Part shown: positions 8,425 through 16,337 of the stretch, one piece after another
Layout of the letters: each line of letters begins with the position of its first letter
Position numbering within the stretch: the stretch's first letter is position 1
Source of the DNA: Hyphomicrobiales bacterium
GTDB lineage: Bacteria > Pseudomonadota > Alphaproteobacteria > Rhizobiales > OSC116
Direction of reading: 5' to 3'
DNA: 64,000 bases
Assembly: GCA_013214705.1 (NCBI GenBank)
Contig: JABSRZ010000007.1
Coordinates: 129,951 to 193,950, forward strand
Program-made: the position numbers and the translations under genes
Notes under the pieces: model-generated
Database searches by the model: none
Told to the model about the DNA's origin: nothing
The model's input: the letters and a program-made list of their open reading frames with translations, nothing else

Positions 8425-10781
8425 GCAAATCTTTTTTCCCTAGCAAAGCCGAAATTATAGACTATATCAATAGTGGCGTAGGACGCATTGGCAAGCGCGA
8501 TATTGCCAAGGCATTTGGCATAAAAGGCGATAACCGCACAAAATTAAAACATTTGTTGCGCGAATTAATCAATAGCGGCGATGTGGTGTATGAACACCGG
8601 GTTTTCCAAAATTCAAAAGGCTTGCCGCCAGTGATCACCTGCGCGATTGATGAGTTGACCGAAGACGGCGATTATACGTTAGCGCCACTCAGCAGCGAAG
8701 TGATAAATCGCAACAATTTGCGCATTATTTTGCCAAATAAAGAAGCCAAAAATCTGAAACCGGGCGATAAAGCCTTGGTGCGAGTGAAAAAAACTGGCGC
8801 CGAAAACGGCATCGAAATTTACACCGCCAAACTGATTAAAAAAATTGGGTCTAGCGCAAATGGCCAGGTTTTGGGCATTTTTTATATTGATGAAGATGCC
8901 GCACCGCACGAAAAACATATTAAATTAGGCTTCATAGAACCGGTAGATAAAAAGGACCATAATCAATATCGGGTTACTTCTATCGCCAGTGGGCTAGAAG
9001 TTGAAGATGGTGATCTGGTCAGTTTCGAGCTGCCAAAATCCCGGTCACGTTATAAAGGCGCGTCTATAACCCAACGGCACGGCTCACCAAAGGGCGAAAA
9101 AGCGTTGAGCTTAATCGCGCTACATGCCCATGAAATACCACATATATTTCCCGATGAAGTAATTGCCGAAGCTGAAGCTTGCCAAGATGTTGGCAACTCG
9201 GCCGTTGAGCGCAACAGGCGCGAAGATTTGACCGATTTGCCGTTTGTGACCATCGACCCGGCTGATGCAAAGGACCATGATGACGCGCTTTATGCCGAGC
9301 TGGATACCGCCAAAGACAACCCAAACGGCTATAAAATCTATGTCGCCATTGCCGATGTATCGACTTATATAAAACCTTTTTCGGCCATGGATAAAGAAGC
9401 GTTTAAACGTGGCAATAGTGTTTATTTTCCCGATCAAGTGGTGCCGATGCTGCCTGAACGAATTTCAAACAACCTATGTTCGTTGATCGAGAACCAAGTG
9501 CGGCCATCAATGGTTGCCATCATCCGGGTTAGCGCCAAAGGCAAACGATTGGGGCAAAAATTTGTGCGCGCGCTCATTCGTTCGCATGCCAAACTAAGCT
9601 ATCAGCAAGCCCAACAGGCGTTTGATGGCGACTTGGGCGAAGTAGACGCGGATATATATAATTACAGCCTAGCGCCGCTACTAAAGGCCTATAAATGCCT
9701 GTGTATTGCCAGAGACAACCGCCAACCTTTGGCACTAGATTTGCCTGAGCGCAAAATTATACTCGATGAAAATGGTTTGGTTAAAGATGTCATCATTCCA
9801 AAACGGCTCGAAGCTCATAAATTGGTCGAGGAATGCATGGTGTTGGCCAATGTTGCCGCAGCAGAAGTGTTAGAAAAACGCAAACAGCCGCTTATTTACC
9901 GCATTCATGAACAACCGAATTTAACCAAAGTCGAAGCGTTGAACGAATTTTTGCGGGATTTGAGCATCCAAATGACTCAAAAGGGCGAATTGGCGCCGCA
10001 TATGTTCAACAGTATATTGGCACATGCCAAAAATCATTCAAATTCTGAGATGATAAACATCAGTGTATTGCGGGCTCAAATGCAGGCGGTTTATAGTCCC
10101 AATAATGTTGGCCATTTTGGTTTGAACTTGCGTAAATATGCACATTTCACTTCGCCTATAAGGCGCTATGCCGACCTAATTGTACACCGCGCGCTGATTG
10201 CGGCTCTTGGTATCGGTGATGATGGCTTAACCGACACAGAAGTTGAGCGGCTAGATGACATTGCCGAACATATTTCGACCACCGAACGGCGGGCAATGAA
10301 AGCTGAGCGCGATACCAAAGATCGACTTATTGCCGAATTTTTGTCCGAAAAAATCGGCGCGACTTTTGCGGCGCGAATTTCTGGGGTTATACACGCCGGG
10401 TTGTTTTTAGAACTTTCGGAAACCGGTGCAGATGGTTTTGTGCCAAAATCTAGCTTACAAGGCTTATTTATTTTTGATGAAGCCAGCAAGACTTTGTTCG
10501 ACCGCAAGCACCGGAGCGGTTACCGTATGGGTGACAATGTAGAGGTCGAATTAAAAGAGGCCAATGCGTCCAATGGTTCATTGCTATTTAAAATGTTATC
10601 TCCATCGGCCAAAATTGCCAATCTGCCATCTGGAAATGGCGAACGGTCTGGGTATCGGCAGCGCAATGACAGCCGTAGCAAACCACCAAGGCGGTCAAAA
10701 CCCGGTGTTAACGAACCACGTCGCAAAAAGCCGAAGAAAACCACACCCAAACATAAAAGAAAACTGGCCACCAAAACATAA
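8421..10781 (+). CDS. rnr: Ribonuclease R
   Basis: A processive 3'-5' exoribonuclease of the RNB family that degrades structured RNA. The catalytic acidic cluster is D279, D285, D287 and D288 in the stretch TIDPADAKDHDDALY. A winged-helix and cold-shock-like region lies N-terminal to it, the RNB core occupies about residues 255-590, and an S1 domain lies at about 645-725. The C-terminal about 50 residues are rich in Arg, Lys, Pro and Ser, the usual basic tail that helps unwind RNA. The start overlaps the topA stop (ATGA), so the two are translationally coupled. Confidence 0.96.
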   Translation: MSKSFFPSKAEIIDYINSGVGRIGKRDIAKAFGIKGDNRTKLKHLLRELINSGDVVYEHRVFQNSKGLPPVITCAIDELTEDGDYTLAPLSSEVINRNNLRIILPNKEAKNLKPGDKALVRVKKTGAENGIEIYTAKLIKKIGSSANGQVLGIFYIDEDAAPHEKHIKLGFIEPVDKKDHNQYRVTSIASGLEVEDGDLVSFELPKSRSRYKGASITQRHGSPKGEKALSLIALHAHEIPHIFPDEVIAEAEACQDVGNSAVERNRREDLTDLPFVTIDPADAKDHDDALYAELDTAKDNPNGYKIYVAIADVSTYIKPFSAMDKEAFKRGNSVYFPDQVVPMLPERISNNLCSLIENQVRPSMVAIIRVSAKGKRLGQKFVRALIRSHAKLSYQQAQQAFDGDLGEVDADIYNYSLAPLLKAYKCLCIARDNRQPLALDLPERKIILDENGLVKDVIIPKRLEAHKLVEECMVLANVAAAEVLEKRKQPLIYRIHEQPNLTKVEALNEFLRDLSIQMTQKGELAPHMFNSILAHAKNHSNSEMINISVLRAQMQAVYSPNNVGHFGLNLRKYAHFTSPIRRYADLIVHRALIAALGIGDDGLTDTEVERLDDIAEHISTTERRAMKAERDTKDRLIAEFLSEKIGATFAARISGVIHAGLFLELSETGADGFVPKSSLQGLFIFDEASKTLFDRKHRSGYRMGDNVEVELKEANASNGSLLFKMLSPSAKIANLPSGNGERSGYRQRNDSRSKPPRRSKPGVNEPRRKKPKKTTPKHKRKLATKT

Positions 10782-10857
10782 CGGCGCGGCAATTTGTCCT
10801 ATATCAAATTTATATGACATAATGCTATAGGTTGTTTTTTAAAACTAGGTATTATGC

Positions 10858-11304
10858 ATGAGCCAAATAGACAATGAAAAAATCACCGCTGAGTCGTTGC
10901 AAGTTGCCAAAGAACGCAACGTTTGGCAGGCCATACGCAGGGGCTTAAGTTGCAAATGCCCGCGGTGTAACATCGGCAAAACTTATCGCAAATACCTTAA
11001 AGTCGCCGATGAATGCAACCATTGCGGCCAAGAATTTCATCACCACCGTGCAGATGATTTTCCACCGTATATCGTCATCACCATTGTCGGCCATATTGTG
11101 TTAAGCGCCGCAACCAGTTTGCAAATAATATATGGCCCACCAATGTGGGTGCATATGGCGCTGTGGCTGCCCTTGATACTCATATTGTCGCTGAGCATGC
11201 TGCCACCGGTTAAAGCGGCTTTAGTCGGCCTACAATGGGCGCATTATATGCATGGGTTTGATACCGATGATCATAGTCCAAAATGGGATGAGCCAAATCT
11301 TTAA
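10858..11304 (+). CDS. DUF983 family membrane protein
   Basis: A 148-residue protein with two Cys-x2-Cys pairs near the N-terminus (CKCPRC and CNHC, about residues 37-61) that look like a zinc ribbon, followed by HHHRADDFPPY and two membrane segments. This matches DUF983, which has no established function and in alphaproteobacteria sits between rnr and the NUDIX/rpmG genes, exactly as here. A weak promoter-like sequence (CATAAT near 10818) lies in the 76-base gap upstream. It is probably co-transcribed with the NUDIX gene 17 bases downstream. Confidence 0.85.
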   Translation: MSQIDNEKITAESLQVAKERNVWQAIRRGLSCKCPRCNIGKTYRKYLKVADECNHCGQEFHHHRADDFPPYIVITIVGHIVLSAATSLQIIYGPPMWVHMALWLPLILILSLSMLPPVKAALVGLQWAHYMHGFDTDDHSPKWDEPNL

Positions 11305-11321
11305 ACCTGAGTTGAGCAAGT

Positions 11322-12125
11322 ATGACCACACCAGACAACGAGTTAATTGACATTTTGGCACAAGAGGCCAAACAGCGGCATCAGCCAGCCAGCCGCAATC
11401 TCAAACAAAATGCGATCAATTTACGACCTAAAGATTCGTCGACATTGATAATTTTACGGCGCAATGGCCCAAAAACCGAAATGCTTATGGGCAAACGCCA
11501 TGCCAGCCACACTTTTATGCCCAACTTATATGTGTTCCCCGGTGGTGGGGTTGATATTGCCGATGGGCGGGTTATTTTGCCAAAAGGTGTTGATTCACAA
11601 ATTTCAAAAACCACCCAAAAACAACTATTAATTCAAATGAGAGGTCGTAAAACCGTTTCTAAAGCCCGCGCCCTCGTGTTGGCAGCCATTAGAGAAACTT
11701 TCGAAGAAACCGGCTATATTATCGGCTATCCTAATGGCCACATTCAAAAAACCAAATCTACGGCTTGGCAAAGCTTTTTTAACACCGGATACGCGCCCAC
11801 TTGCGCGCAGTGCAAATTTATTGGCCGTGCCATCACCCCGCCCTACCATGTAAGGCGATATGACACGCGGTTTTTTGCCCTGTGGGCAGATGAATTGCCA
11901 AATGGCTTGCAGCAGCACGGGTTAGGCAGCGACGAGCTGGAACAGCTTATTTGGCTGCCGATAGATGATTTTGGGTCTGTTGAACTCCCCTCAATTACCC
12001 AAGCGATGATTTTAGAACTGAAAAAGCAGATTAAAAATCAGGCTTTTATTGATGACGCACCCATTCCTTTCTATCATTTCAGGCACAATAAAATGCAACG
12101 CGAGGAAATACTTGTTCGCGACTAA
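11322..12125 (+). CDS. NUDIX hydrolase domain protein
   Basis: A 267-residue protein with a NUDIX fold. The catalytic box survives as A-I-R-E-T-F-E-E-T-G-Y at about residues 124-134, although the earlier glutamate of the full G-x5-E-x7-REUxEE signature appears to be arginine. FPGGGVDIADG precedes it. Related long NUDIX proteins hydrolyse CoA esters or nucleoside diphosphate derivatives; the substrate cannot be given. It lies in the conserved rnr-DUF983-NUDIX-rpmG order. Confidence 0.82.
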   Translation: MTTPDNELIDILAQEAKQRHQPASRNLKQNAINLRPKDSSTLIILRRNGPKTEMLMGKRHASHTFMPNLYVFPGGGVDIADGRVILPKGVDSQISKTTQKQLLIQMRGRKTVSKARALVLAAIRETFEETGYIIGYPNGHIQKTKSTAWQSFFNTGYAPTCAQCKFIGRAITPPYHVRRYDTRFFALWADELPNGLQQHGLGSDELEQLIWLPIDDFGSVELPSITQAMILELKKQIKNQAFIDDAPIPFYHFRHNKMQREEILVRD

Positions 12126-12155
12126 CAGTTTTGCCAAATAAACTAGATTGAAGGC

Positions 12156-12183
12156 TTGACTTTGGTAAAAATAAACGTAAATT
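12156..12183 (+). promoter_or_regulatory. Probable promoter of rpmG
   Basis: TTGACT at 12156-12161 and TAAATT at 12178-12183 with a 16-base spacer, in the 148-base gap between the NUDIX gene and rpmG. It would give a leader of about 85 bases. This is inferred only from the match to sigma-70 hexamers. Confidence 0.5.
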
Positions 12184-12273
12184 GCCCTCAATATTGTAAA
12201 TATTTGAAACCTATTGCCGATTTTTTGACTTCAGTAAGACAAAACGGTTTCAAACATTGGAAAAGAGAAAGCT

Positions 12274-12441
12274 ATGGCTAAACCTACAACGATTAAAATT
12301 AAACTACAAAGCACTGCAGATACTGGTTTCTTTTATGTGACCAAAAAAAATGCACGTACAATGACTGAAAAAATGGTCAAAAGAAAATATGACCCAGTGG
12401 TTCGTAAACATGTAGATTTTAAAGAAACTAAAATTAAGTAA
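12274..12441 (+). CDS. rpmG: 50S ribosomal protein L33
   Basis: A 55-residue basic protein starting [20 protein letters not shown] and ending FKETKIK. It is the L33 family of the large ribosomal subunit, contacting 23S rRNA near the E site. It has no four-cysteine zinc site, so it is the zinc-independent (C-minus) form. The purine stretch AAAAGAGAAAG lies just before the ATG. A strong intrinsic terminator follows 22 bases downstream, and its own promoter probably precedes it, as expected for a highly expressed ribosomal gene. Confidence 0.96.
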   Translation: MAKPTTIKIKLQSTADTGFFYVTKKNARTMTEKMVKRKYDPVVRKHVDFKETKIK

Positions 12442-12463
12442 TTTTGGTTTGAACAGAATATTT

Positions 12464-12489
12464 AGGCGCTTTTCGGAGCGCCTTTTTTT
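12464..12489 (+). terminator. Intrinsic terminator after rpmG
   Basis: Perfect 7-bp stem AGGCGCT / AGCGCCT (12464-12470 and 12477-12483) with loop TTTCGG, running directly into seven T residues (12483-12489). Confidence 0.93.
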
Positions 12490-12594
12490 GTCAAATTTTG
12501 GCTAAATTAATTGTATAATTTGCCAAATGTACAATTTACATTGTGAATTAAGCAATTATGATGCGAATCAATTCATTGGATTTGGAAATTAGAC

Positions 12595-12708
12595 AAAAAA
12601 AGAGGTCGGTCAAGAATAATATCATCGAGGAGGCCACTCTAACTATTCATCGACCGACCGACCTACGAACCCAGGAGATGCGGCGGACCTGAGCAAACCG
12701 TAGGAATC
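12595..12708 (-). ncRNA. Putative structured small RNA with its own terminator (unnamed)
   Basis: This part of the 486-base gap between rpmG and the thioesterase gene carries two nested structures readable on the minus strand. The 5' hairpin pairs CCTACG with CGTAGG (12699-12704 with 12662-12667), with an inner CAGG/CCTG pairing. The 3' hairpin pairs AGGTCGGTC with GACCGACCT (12656-12664 with 12603-12611) across a 44-base loop and is followed by one C and then seven T (12601 down to 12595), as in an intrinsic terminator. The loop shows CCTCCTC, able to pair with ribosome binding sites, a feature of several rhizobial trans-acting sRNAs. No open reading frame covers it. I do not recognise the Rfam family. 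Confidence 0.6.
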
Positions 12709-12714
12709 TGTCTT

Positions 12715-12742
12715 AACATAGAAAATTGAAATAAGTTAACAA
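12715..12742 (-). promoter_or_regulatory. Probable promoter of the minus-strand small RNA
   Basis: On the minus strand TTGTTA (12742-12737) and TATGTT (12720-12715) are separated by 16 bases, giving a start near 12708, just before the first hairpin. A perfect palindrome ATGTGCACAT (12752-12761) lies ten bases upstream of the -35 box and could be a regulator site. A related ATGTGCATAT occurs at 12817-12826. Confidence 0.45.
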
Positions 12743-12827
12743 TTTCCTAACATGTGCACATATTTTGTATCAAATTGATTCATAATGCAACTCATTGATG
12801 CCCACATGGTTAATAAATGTGCATATG

Positions 12828-12873
12828 ATGCCTAAAAAAACACCACATTTAGTGGGTAAAGTGGTTTAGGCAT
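12828..12873 (-). terminator. Long stem-loop, probable terminator of the thioesterase gene
   Basis: ATGCCTAAA (12828-12836) pairs with TTTAGGCAT (12865-12873), and inside it CCAC pairs with GTGG. Read on the minus strand, an inner CCAC-TAAAT-GTGG hairpin is followed by TG and then seven T, as in an intrinsic terminator. It lies about 55 bases after the thioesterase stop codon. Confidence 0.55.
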
Positions 12874-12927
12874 ACTAGTTGCCCCCGAATCGAATAAAAT
12901 ACAACCTAATTTTTTAACCATCTTGGG

Positions 12928-13359
12928 CTAATTTTTGGGAATCGAATAGGTGACAGTGGCATGTGCCACCATTTCATCACCTATATTTTTGTCATTTACG
13001 CTATAAATCGCCACCTCGCCCATGGCCAGCGTTTTGCCGATTTTTAACACATTGGCTTTTGCCAGGATGGGCGCATTGGCCTTTGGTTTGCGCAAAAAAT
13101 TAATATTCAAATTGGTGGTAACAGTATGTAATTTAGGGCCGATTTCATTTAATATCGCGCAATACATGCTGACATCGGCTAAAGCCATCATGGTTGGGCC
13201 AGATATAGTACCGCCCGGGCGCAGATGGCTCTCATCCACAGCTAACAACATTTCGGCATAATGATTGCCCAATTTTACAATTTTGCCCATTATATCGCTT
13301 TGTGGAAAATGTTGATCTAGAAATATTTGCATGGTATTTAAGTTAAATTGACCCATCAT
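12928..13359 (-). CDS. PaaI-family hotdog thioesterase
   Basis: A 143-residue single-hotdog protein. The GGTISGPTMMALADVSMY stretch (about residues 48-65) is the conserved helix of the PaaI/4HBT family, with the catalytic-position aspartate in ADVSMY. Relatives hydrolyse acyl- or phenylacyl-CoA thioesters in the cytoplasm; the substrate here is unknown. It stands 41 bases before the MATE gene stop on the same strand, so it may be the last gene of that transcript. A stem-loop with a T-tract follows it. Confidence 0.85.
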   Translation of the reverse strand: MMGQFNLNTMQIFLDQHFPQSDIMGKIVKLGNHYAEMLLAVDESHLRPGGTISGPTMMALADVSMYCAILNEIGPKLHTVTTNLNINFLRKPKANAPILAKANVLKIGKTLAMGEVAIYSVNDKNIGDEMVAHATVTYSIPKN

Positions 13360-13400
13360 AAACCCTTTATACTATGTTGTTTTAATAACTAAATTTGCTA

Positions 13401-14783
13401 TTATTGTTGCAAGGATTTTAATAAACCCAACCGTTCACGCATTATGAATCTAGCGCCTAAAAATATGGCCGCTATGGTTAGCCCTGCGGCTAAACCTATC
13501 CAAATGCCGACGCCTCGCATTTCAAAAGTAAAGCCCAATAAATATGAGATGGGCAAGCCAAATACCCAATAGCCAATTATCGCGATGACCATGGGGGTTT
13601 TGGTGTCACTTAGGCCTCTTAAAGCCGAGGCCGTTACCACCTGCACACCATCAGATAATTGGAAAACCCCGGCAATGGCTAAATAGGAAATGGCGAAGGC
13701 GATGGAGCTGGTGTTGTTGATGTTATTCTCGGCCAAAAACAAATGAACAAATATTTCAGGGGCAAAAATAAATAATGAACAAGTCACACTCATTATCATT
13801 AGCGCAAGCAAAATAGACACCCAGCCGGCATATTTTACGCCCGCAAAATCTCCCGCACCATAGGCAAGCCCCACCCGCACAGTGGTTGCCATGCTCAAGC
13901 CATATGGTATCATAAAGGTAATAGAGGCTATTTGTAGCGCCACGGCGTGTGCCGCTGTCTCTTCTATCGACAGCATGCCAAAAAGAAATATCGCAGCGCT
14001 AAATAGCCCTACTTCGGCCATTATTGTCAACCCTATAGGCACGCCAACTCGTAATATCTCTTTGAATTTGGCCCAATCTGGCCGCCAGAACCGCACAAAA
14101 ATTTCATAATGTCGGTATTTTTTATTGGCCAAGATGTAAATAATCACCAACCCAGTGGTGATGAATTGCACACTAGCGGTCGCGATGCCTGCTCCTTCAA
14201 GTTCTAGGCGCGGCATGCCCCAATTGCCAAACATCAGCGCATAATTGCCAGCAAAATTTAAAAAGAAACCAAGCATGGTGATAAAAAGAATCACTTTGGT
14301 GTCATTATGGCCAGATAAAAACGACCTAAACGCAATCAAAACCAGCACCGGCAGCACCGACCAGCTTGCATAGTCTAAATAACCAGTTGATAATATAATA
14401 GATTTTTCACTTTGTCCCAAATAACCAAAGATATATTTGGATTGAAACAAGAATAGAATAATGATGACTGACAAGACCAAAGCCACCCATAGACCTTGGC
14501 GCAATGAGCGCCTAACCTCGGTTTCATTGCGCGCACCGATGGCTTGGGCTACTAACGGCGCAACTGCGCCAACCACGCCCATGCCAAACACGTTAAAGGT
14601 AAAATAATAGGATGTCGCGGTGGCGCCAGCAGCCAGAAATTCCGGCCCTAACCAACCCATCATCACAACATCGGTAGCACCAAGCGAAGTGTGCAATAAT
14701 TGGGTTAATACAATCGGCCAAGCTAATTTATAGGTGGCAGCTAATTCATTGAACCATATTTGTTTTGTTGCCTGAGCAAACAT
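13401..14783 (-). CDS. MATE-family multidrug exporter (NorM-like)
   Basis: About 460 residues with twelve predicted membrane segments in two repeats, typical of MATE antiporters that export cationic drugs using Na+ or H+. The core reads AWPIVLTQLLHTSLGATDVVMMGWLG near the N-terminus in two overlapping pieces, as in NorM. I place the start at the ATG at 14783 (MFAQATKQIWFNELA), where family similarity begins. An upstream in-frame ATG at 14864 would add 27 unrelated residues. It is divergent from the FAD oxidoreductase, with about 126 bases between the starts; TTGACA on the minus strand in that gap may belong to its promoter. Confidence 0.9.
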   Translation of the reverse strand: MFAQATKQIWFNELAATYKLAWPIVLTQLLHTSLGATDVVMMGWLGPEFLAAGATATSYYFTFNVFGMGVVGAVAPLVAQAIGARNETEVRRSLRQGLWVALVLSVIIILFLFQSKYIFGYLGQSEKSIILSTGYLDYASWSVLPVLVLIAFRSFLSGHNDTKVILFITMLGFFLNFAGNYALMFGNWGMPRLELEGAGIATASVQFITTGLVIIYILANKKYRHYEIFVRFWRPDWAKFKEILRVGVPIGLTIMAEVGLFSAAIFLFGMLSIEETAAHAVALQIASITFMIPYGLSMATTVRVGLAYGAGDFAGVKYAGWVSILLALMIMSVTCSLFIFAPEIFVHLFLAENNINNTSSIAFAISYLAIAGVFQLSDGVQVVTASALRGLSDTKTPMVIAIIGYWVFGLPISYLLGFTFEMRGVGIWIGLAAGLTIAAIFLGARFIMRERLGLLKSLQQ

Positions 14784-14909
14784 AATTGAACCATTGTCTT
14801 TGGAGGTCAGAACATCAAAACATAAGGAAAAGTTTATACTTGTCAAATCAATAAGATTAATCAATAGTCAGAAAAAGGCTCAATAAAATTCATGTAACAG
14901 ATTATAATT

Positions 14910-16217
14910 ATGACTATTTTACCCCAAAATGATACCGGATGCGGTTGGCTTAACCTTCTGAAAAAAAGAGATGTTTCGCCTTCACTTAAACAAAATATAA
15001 ATGCAAAATGGGTGGTCATTGGTGCAGGTTATACTGGCCTTTGTGCGGCGCTCAGTTTGGCCGAAATGTTGCCAAATGATGAAATAATTCTGTTGGATGC
15101 AGAGCATGCCGGCGAAGGCGCCAGCGCTCGTAACTCAGGCTATTTGGTTGATAGCACGTTAAATGACGGCCATTTGTCAGATACCGGATTGAGCCAATAT
15201 AAACAAAAATATGAATTGAACCTAGTGGCGGTTAATTTTGTTAAAAGTCTGATAAAAAAGCATAATATCGAATGCGATTGGAATGAATGCGGTAAATATT
15301 ATGCGTCTTCAACCTCAGACAATAAAGCAAAATTAGATAATTTTATGAAATTATTGGATGAATTGGGCTTGCAGAATGAATTTTTTGACCCTAAAAATCT
15401 GGCTCATCAATTGGGCACCGATTTCTATAAAATGGCAGTTAAAGTTTTTGGTGGGGCGATGCTACAACCGGCGGCGTTGGCAAGAGGGTTGATAAATGCC
15501 CTGCCCGCCAATGTCAGCCTGTATGAAAATACACCAGTGTTGAACATTAGCCACGACAAAAAACACCACATTAGCTGCCAGAATGCACAAATCAATACCG
15601 AAAATCTCATTATAGCGGTTAATGGTTTTATGCCCAATATTGGTGTAAAAGCGGACCGCGCGTTTCCCCTATTGCTTACGGCCAGCCTCACCCGCCGCTT
15701 GTCTGATGCTGAGCAGAAATCTATAAATAATGTTGGCGAGTGGGGAGTATTGTCGGCAAACCCTATGGGGGCCACCCTTCGATATACCGCCGACAACAGG
15801 CTGATGATTCGAAATACGGTCGAAGTTAGCAAATCGCTGGTTCTTAGTGAGGCTGATTTGCTAAACCGCAAAAGCCAGCATTTGAAAGGCCTCAAGATTA
15901 GATTTCCGTTTTTATCAGATGATGTTATTGACCATACTTGGTCTGGCATCACCTGTATCAGTGCAAATAACGCCAATATTTTTGAACAAATTAAACCTAA
16001 ATGCTGGGTGGTAGGCTGCTATAATGGCGGGGGCATTGGTCTTGCGGCCTTATTTGGCCACCAAGTGGCTCTGGCGGCAAATGATAAAACCAGCGACATT
16101 CAGCGGCTTATTGCGGCGCGTCCGCAGCCGAAATGGTTGCCGCCGCAGCCTTTTTTACGGTGGGGTGTGGGGGCAAAACTCGCCATTGATCGTAGAAAAG
16201 CTACCCAAGAAGTTTGA
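14910..16217 (+). CDS. FAD-dependent oxidoreductase, DAO family (PuuB-like)
   Basis: A 435-residue flavoenzyme. The dinucleotide-binding motif VVIGAGYTGLCAALSLAE lies at about residues 36-53, with LLDAEHAGEGASARNSGY following, the pattern of D-amino-acid oxidase-like enzymes of the gamma-glutamylputrescine oxidase group. A C-terminal GGGIGLA motif contacts FAD. These enzymes oxidise amines or amino acids, so use of polyamines or amino acids as nitrogen source is plausible, but the substrate is not shown. It is probably transcribed alone, with 120 bases before the next gene. Confidence 0.87.
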   Translation: MTILPQNDTGCGWLNLLKKRDVSPSLKQNINAKWVVIGAGYTGLCAALSLAEMLPNDEIILLDAEHAGEGASARNSGYLVDSTLNDGHLSDTGLSQYKQKYELNLVAVNFVKSLIKKHNIECDWNECGKYYASSTSDNKAKLDNFMKLLDELGLQNEFFDPKNLAHQLGTDFYKMAVKVFGGAMLQPAALARGLINALPANVSLYENTPVLNISHDKKHHISCQNAQINTENLIIAVNGFMPNIGVKADRAFPLLLTASLTRRLSDAEQKSINNVGEWGVLSANPMGATLRYTADNRLMIRNTVEVSKSLVLSEADLLNRKSQHLKGLKIRFPFLSDDVIDHTWSGITCISANNANIFEQIKPKCWVVGCYNGGGIGLAALFGHQVALAANDKTSDIQRLIAARPQPKWLPPQPFLRWGVGAKLAIDRRKATQEV

Positions 16218-16337
16218 TTTGAATAAATAAAGCTAAGCTTTCACCACAAACGCCTGTTTTAATTGAAAATAAACCTTTTTTTAAGGCTCTGTGGCATAAC
16301 ATGAATCAATTCGATATATACCCCCACTCGGCGATCC

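Noticed and set aside
12595-12708. 6S RNA, SRP RNA or tmRNA at the rpmG-downstream locus
   Set aside because: The fold is two separate hairpins, not one long rod; the SRP tetraloop region (GGAAG-type) and a tmRNA CCA end or tRNA-like part are absent.
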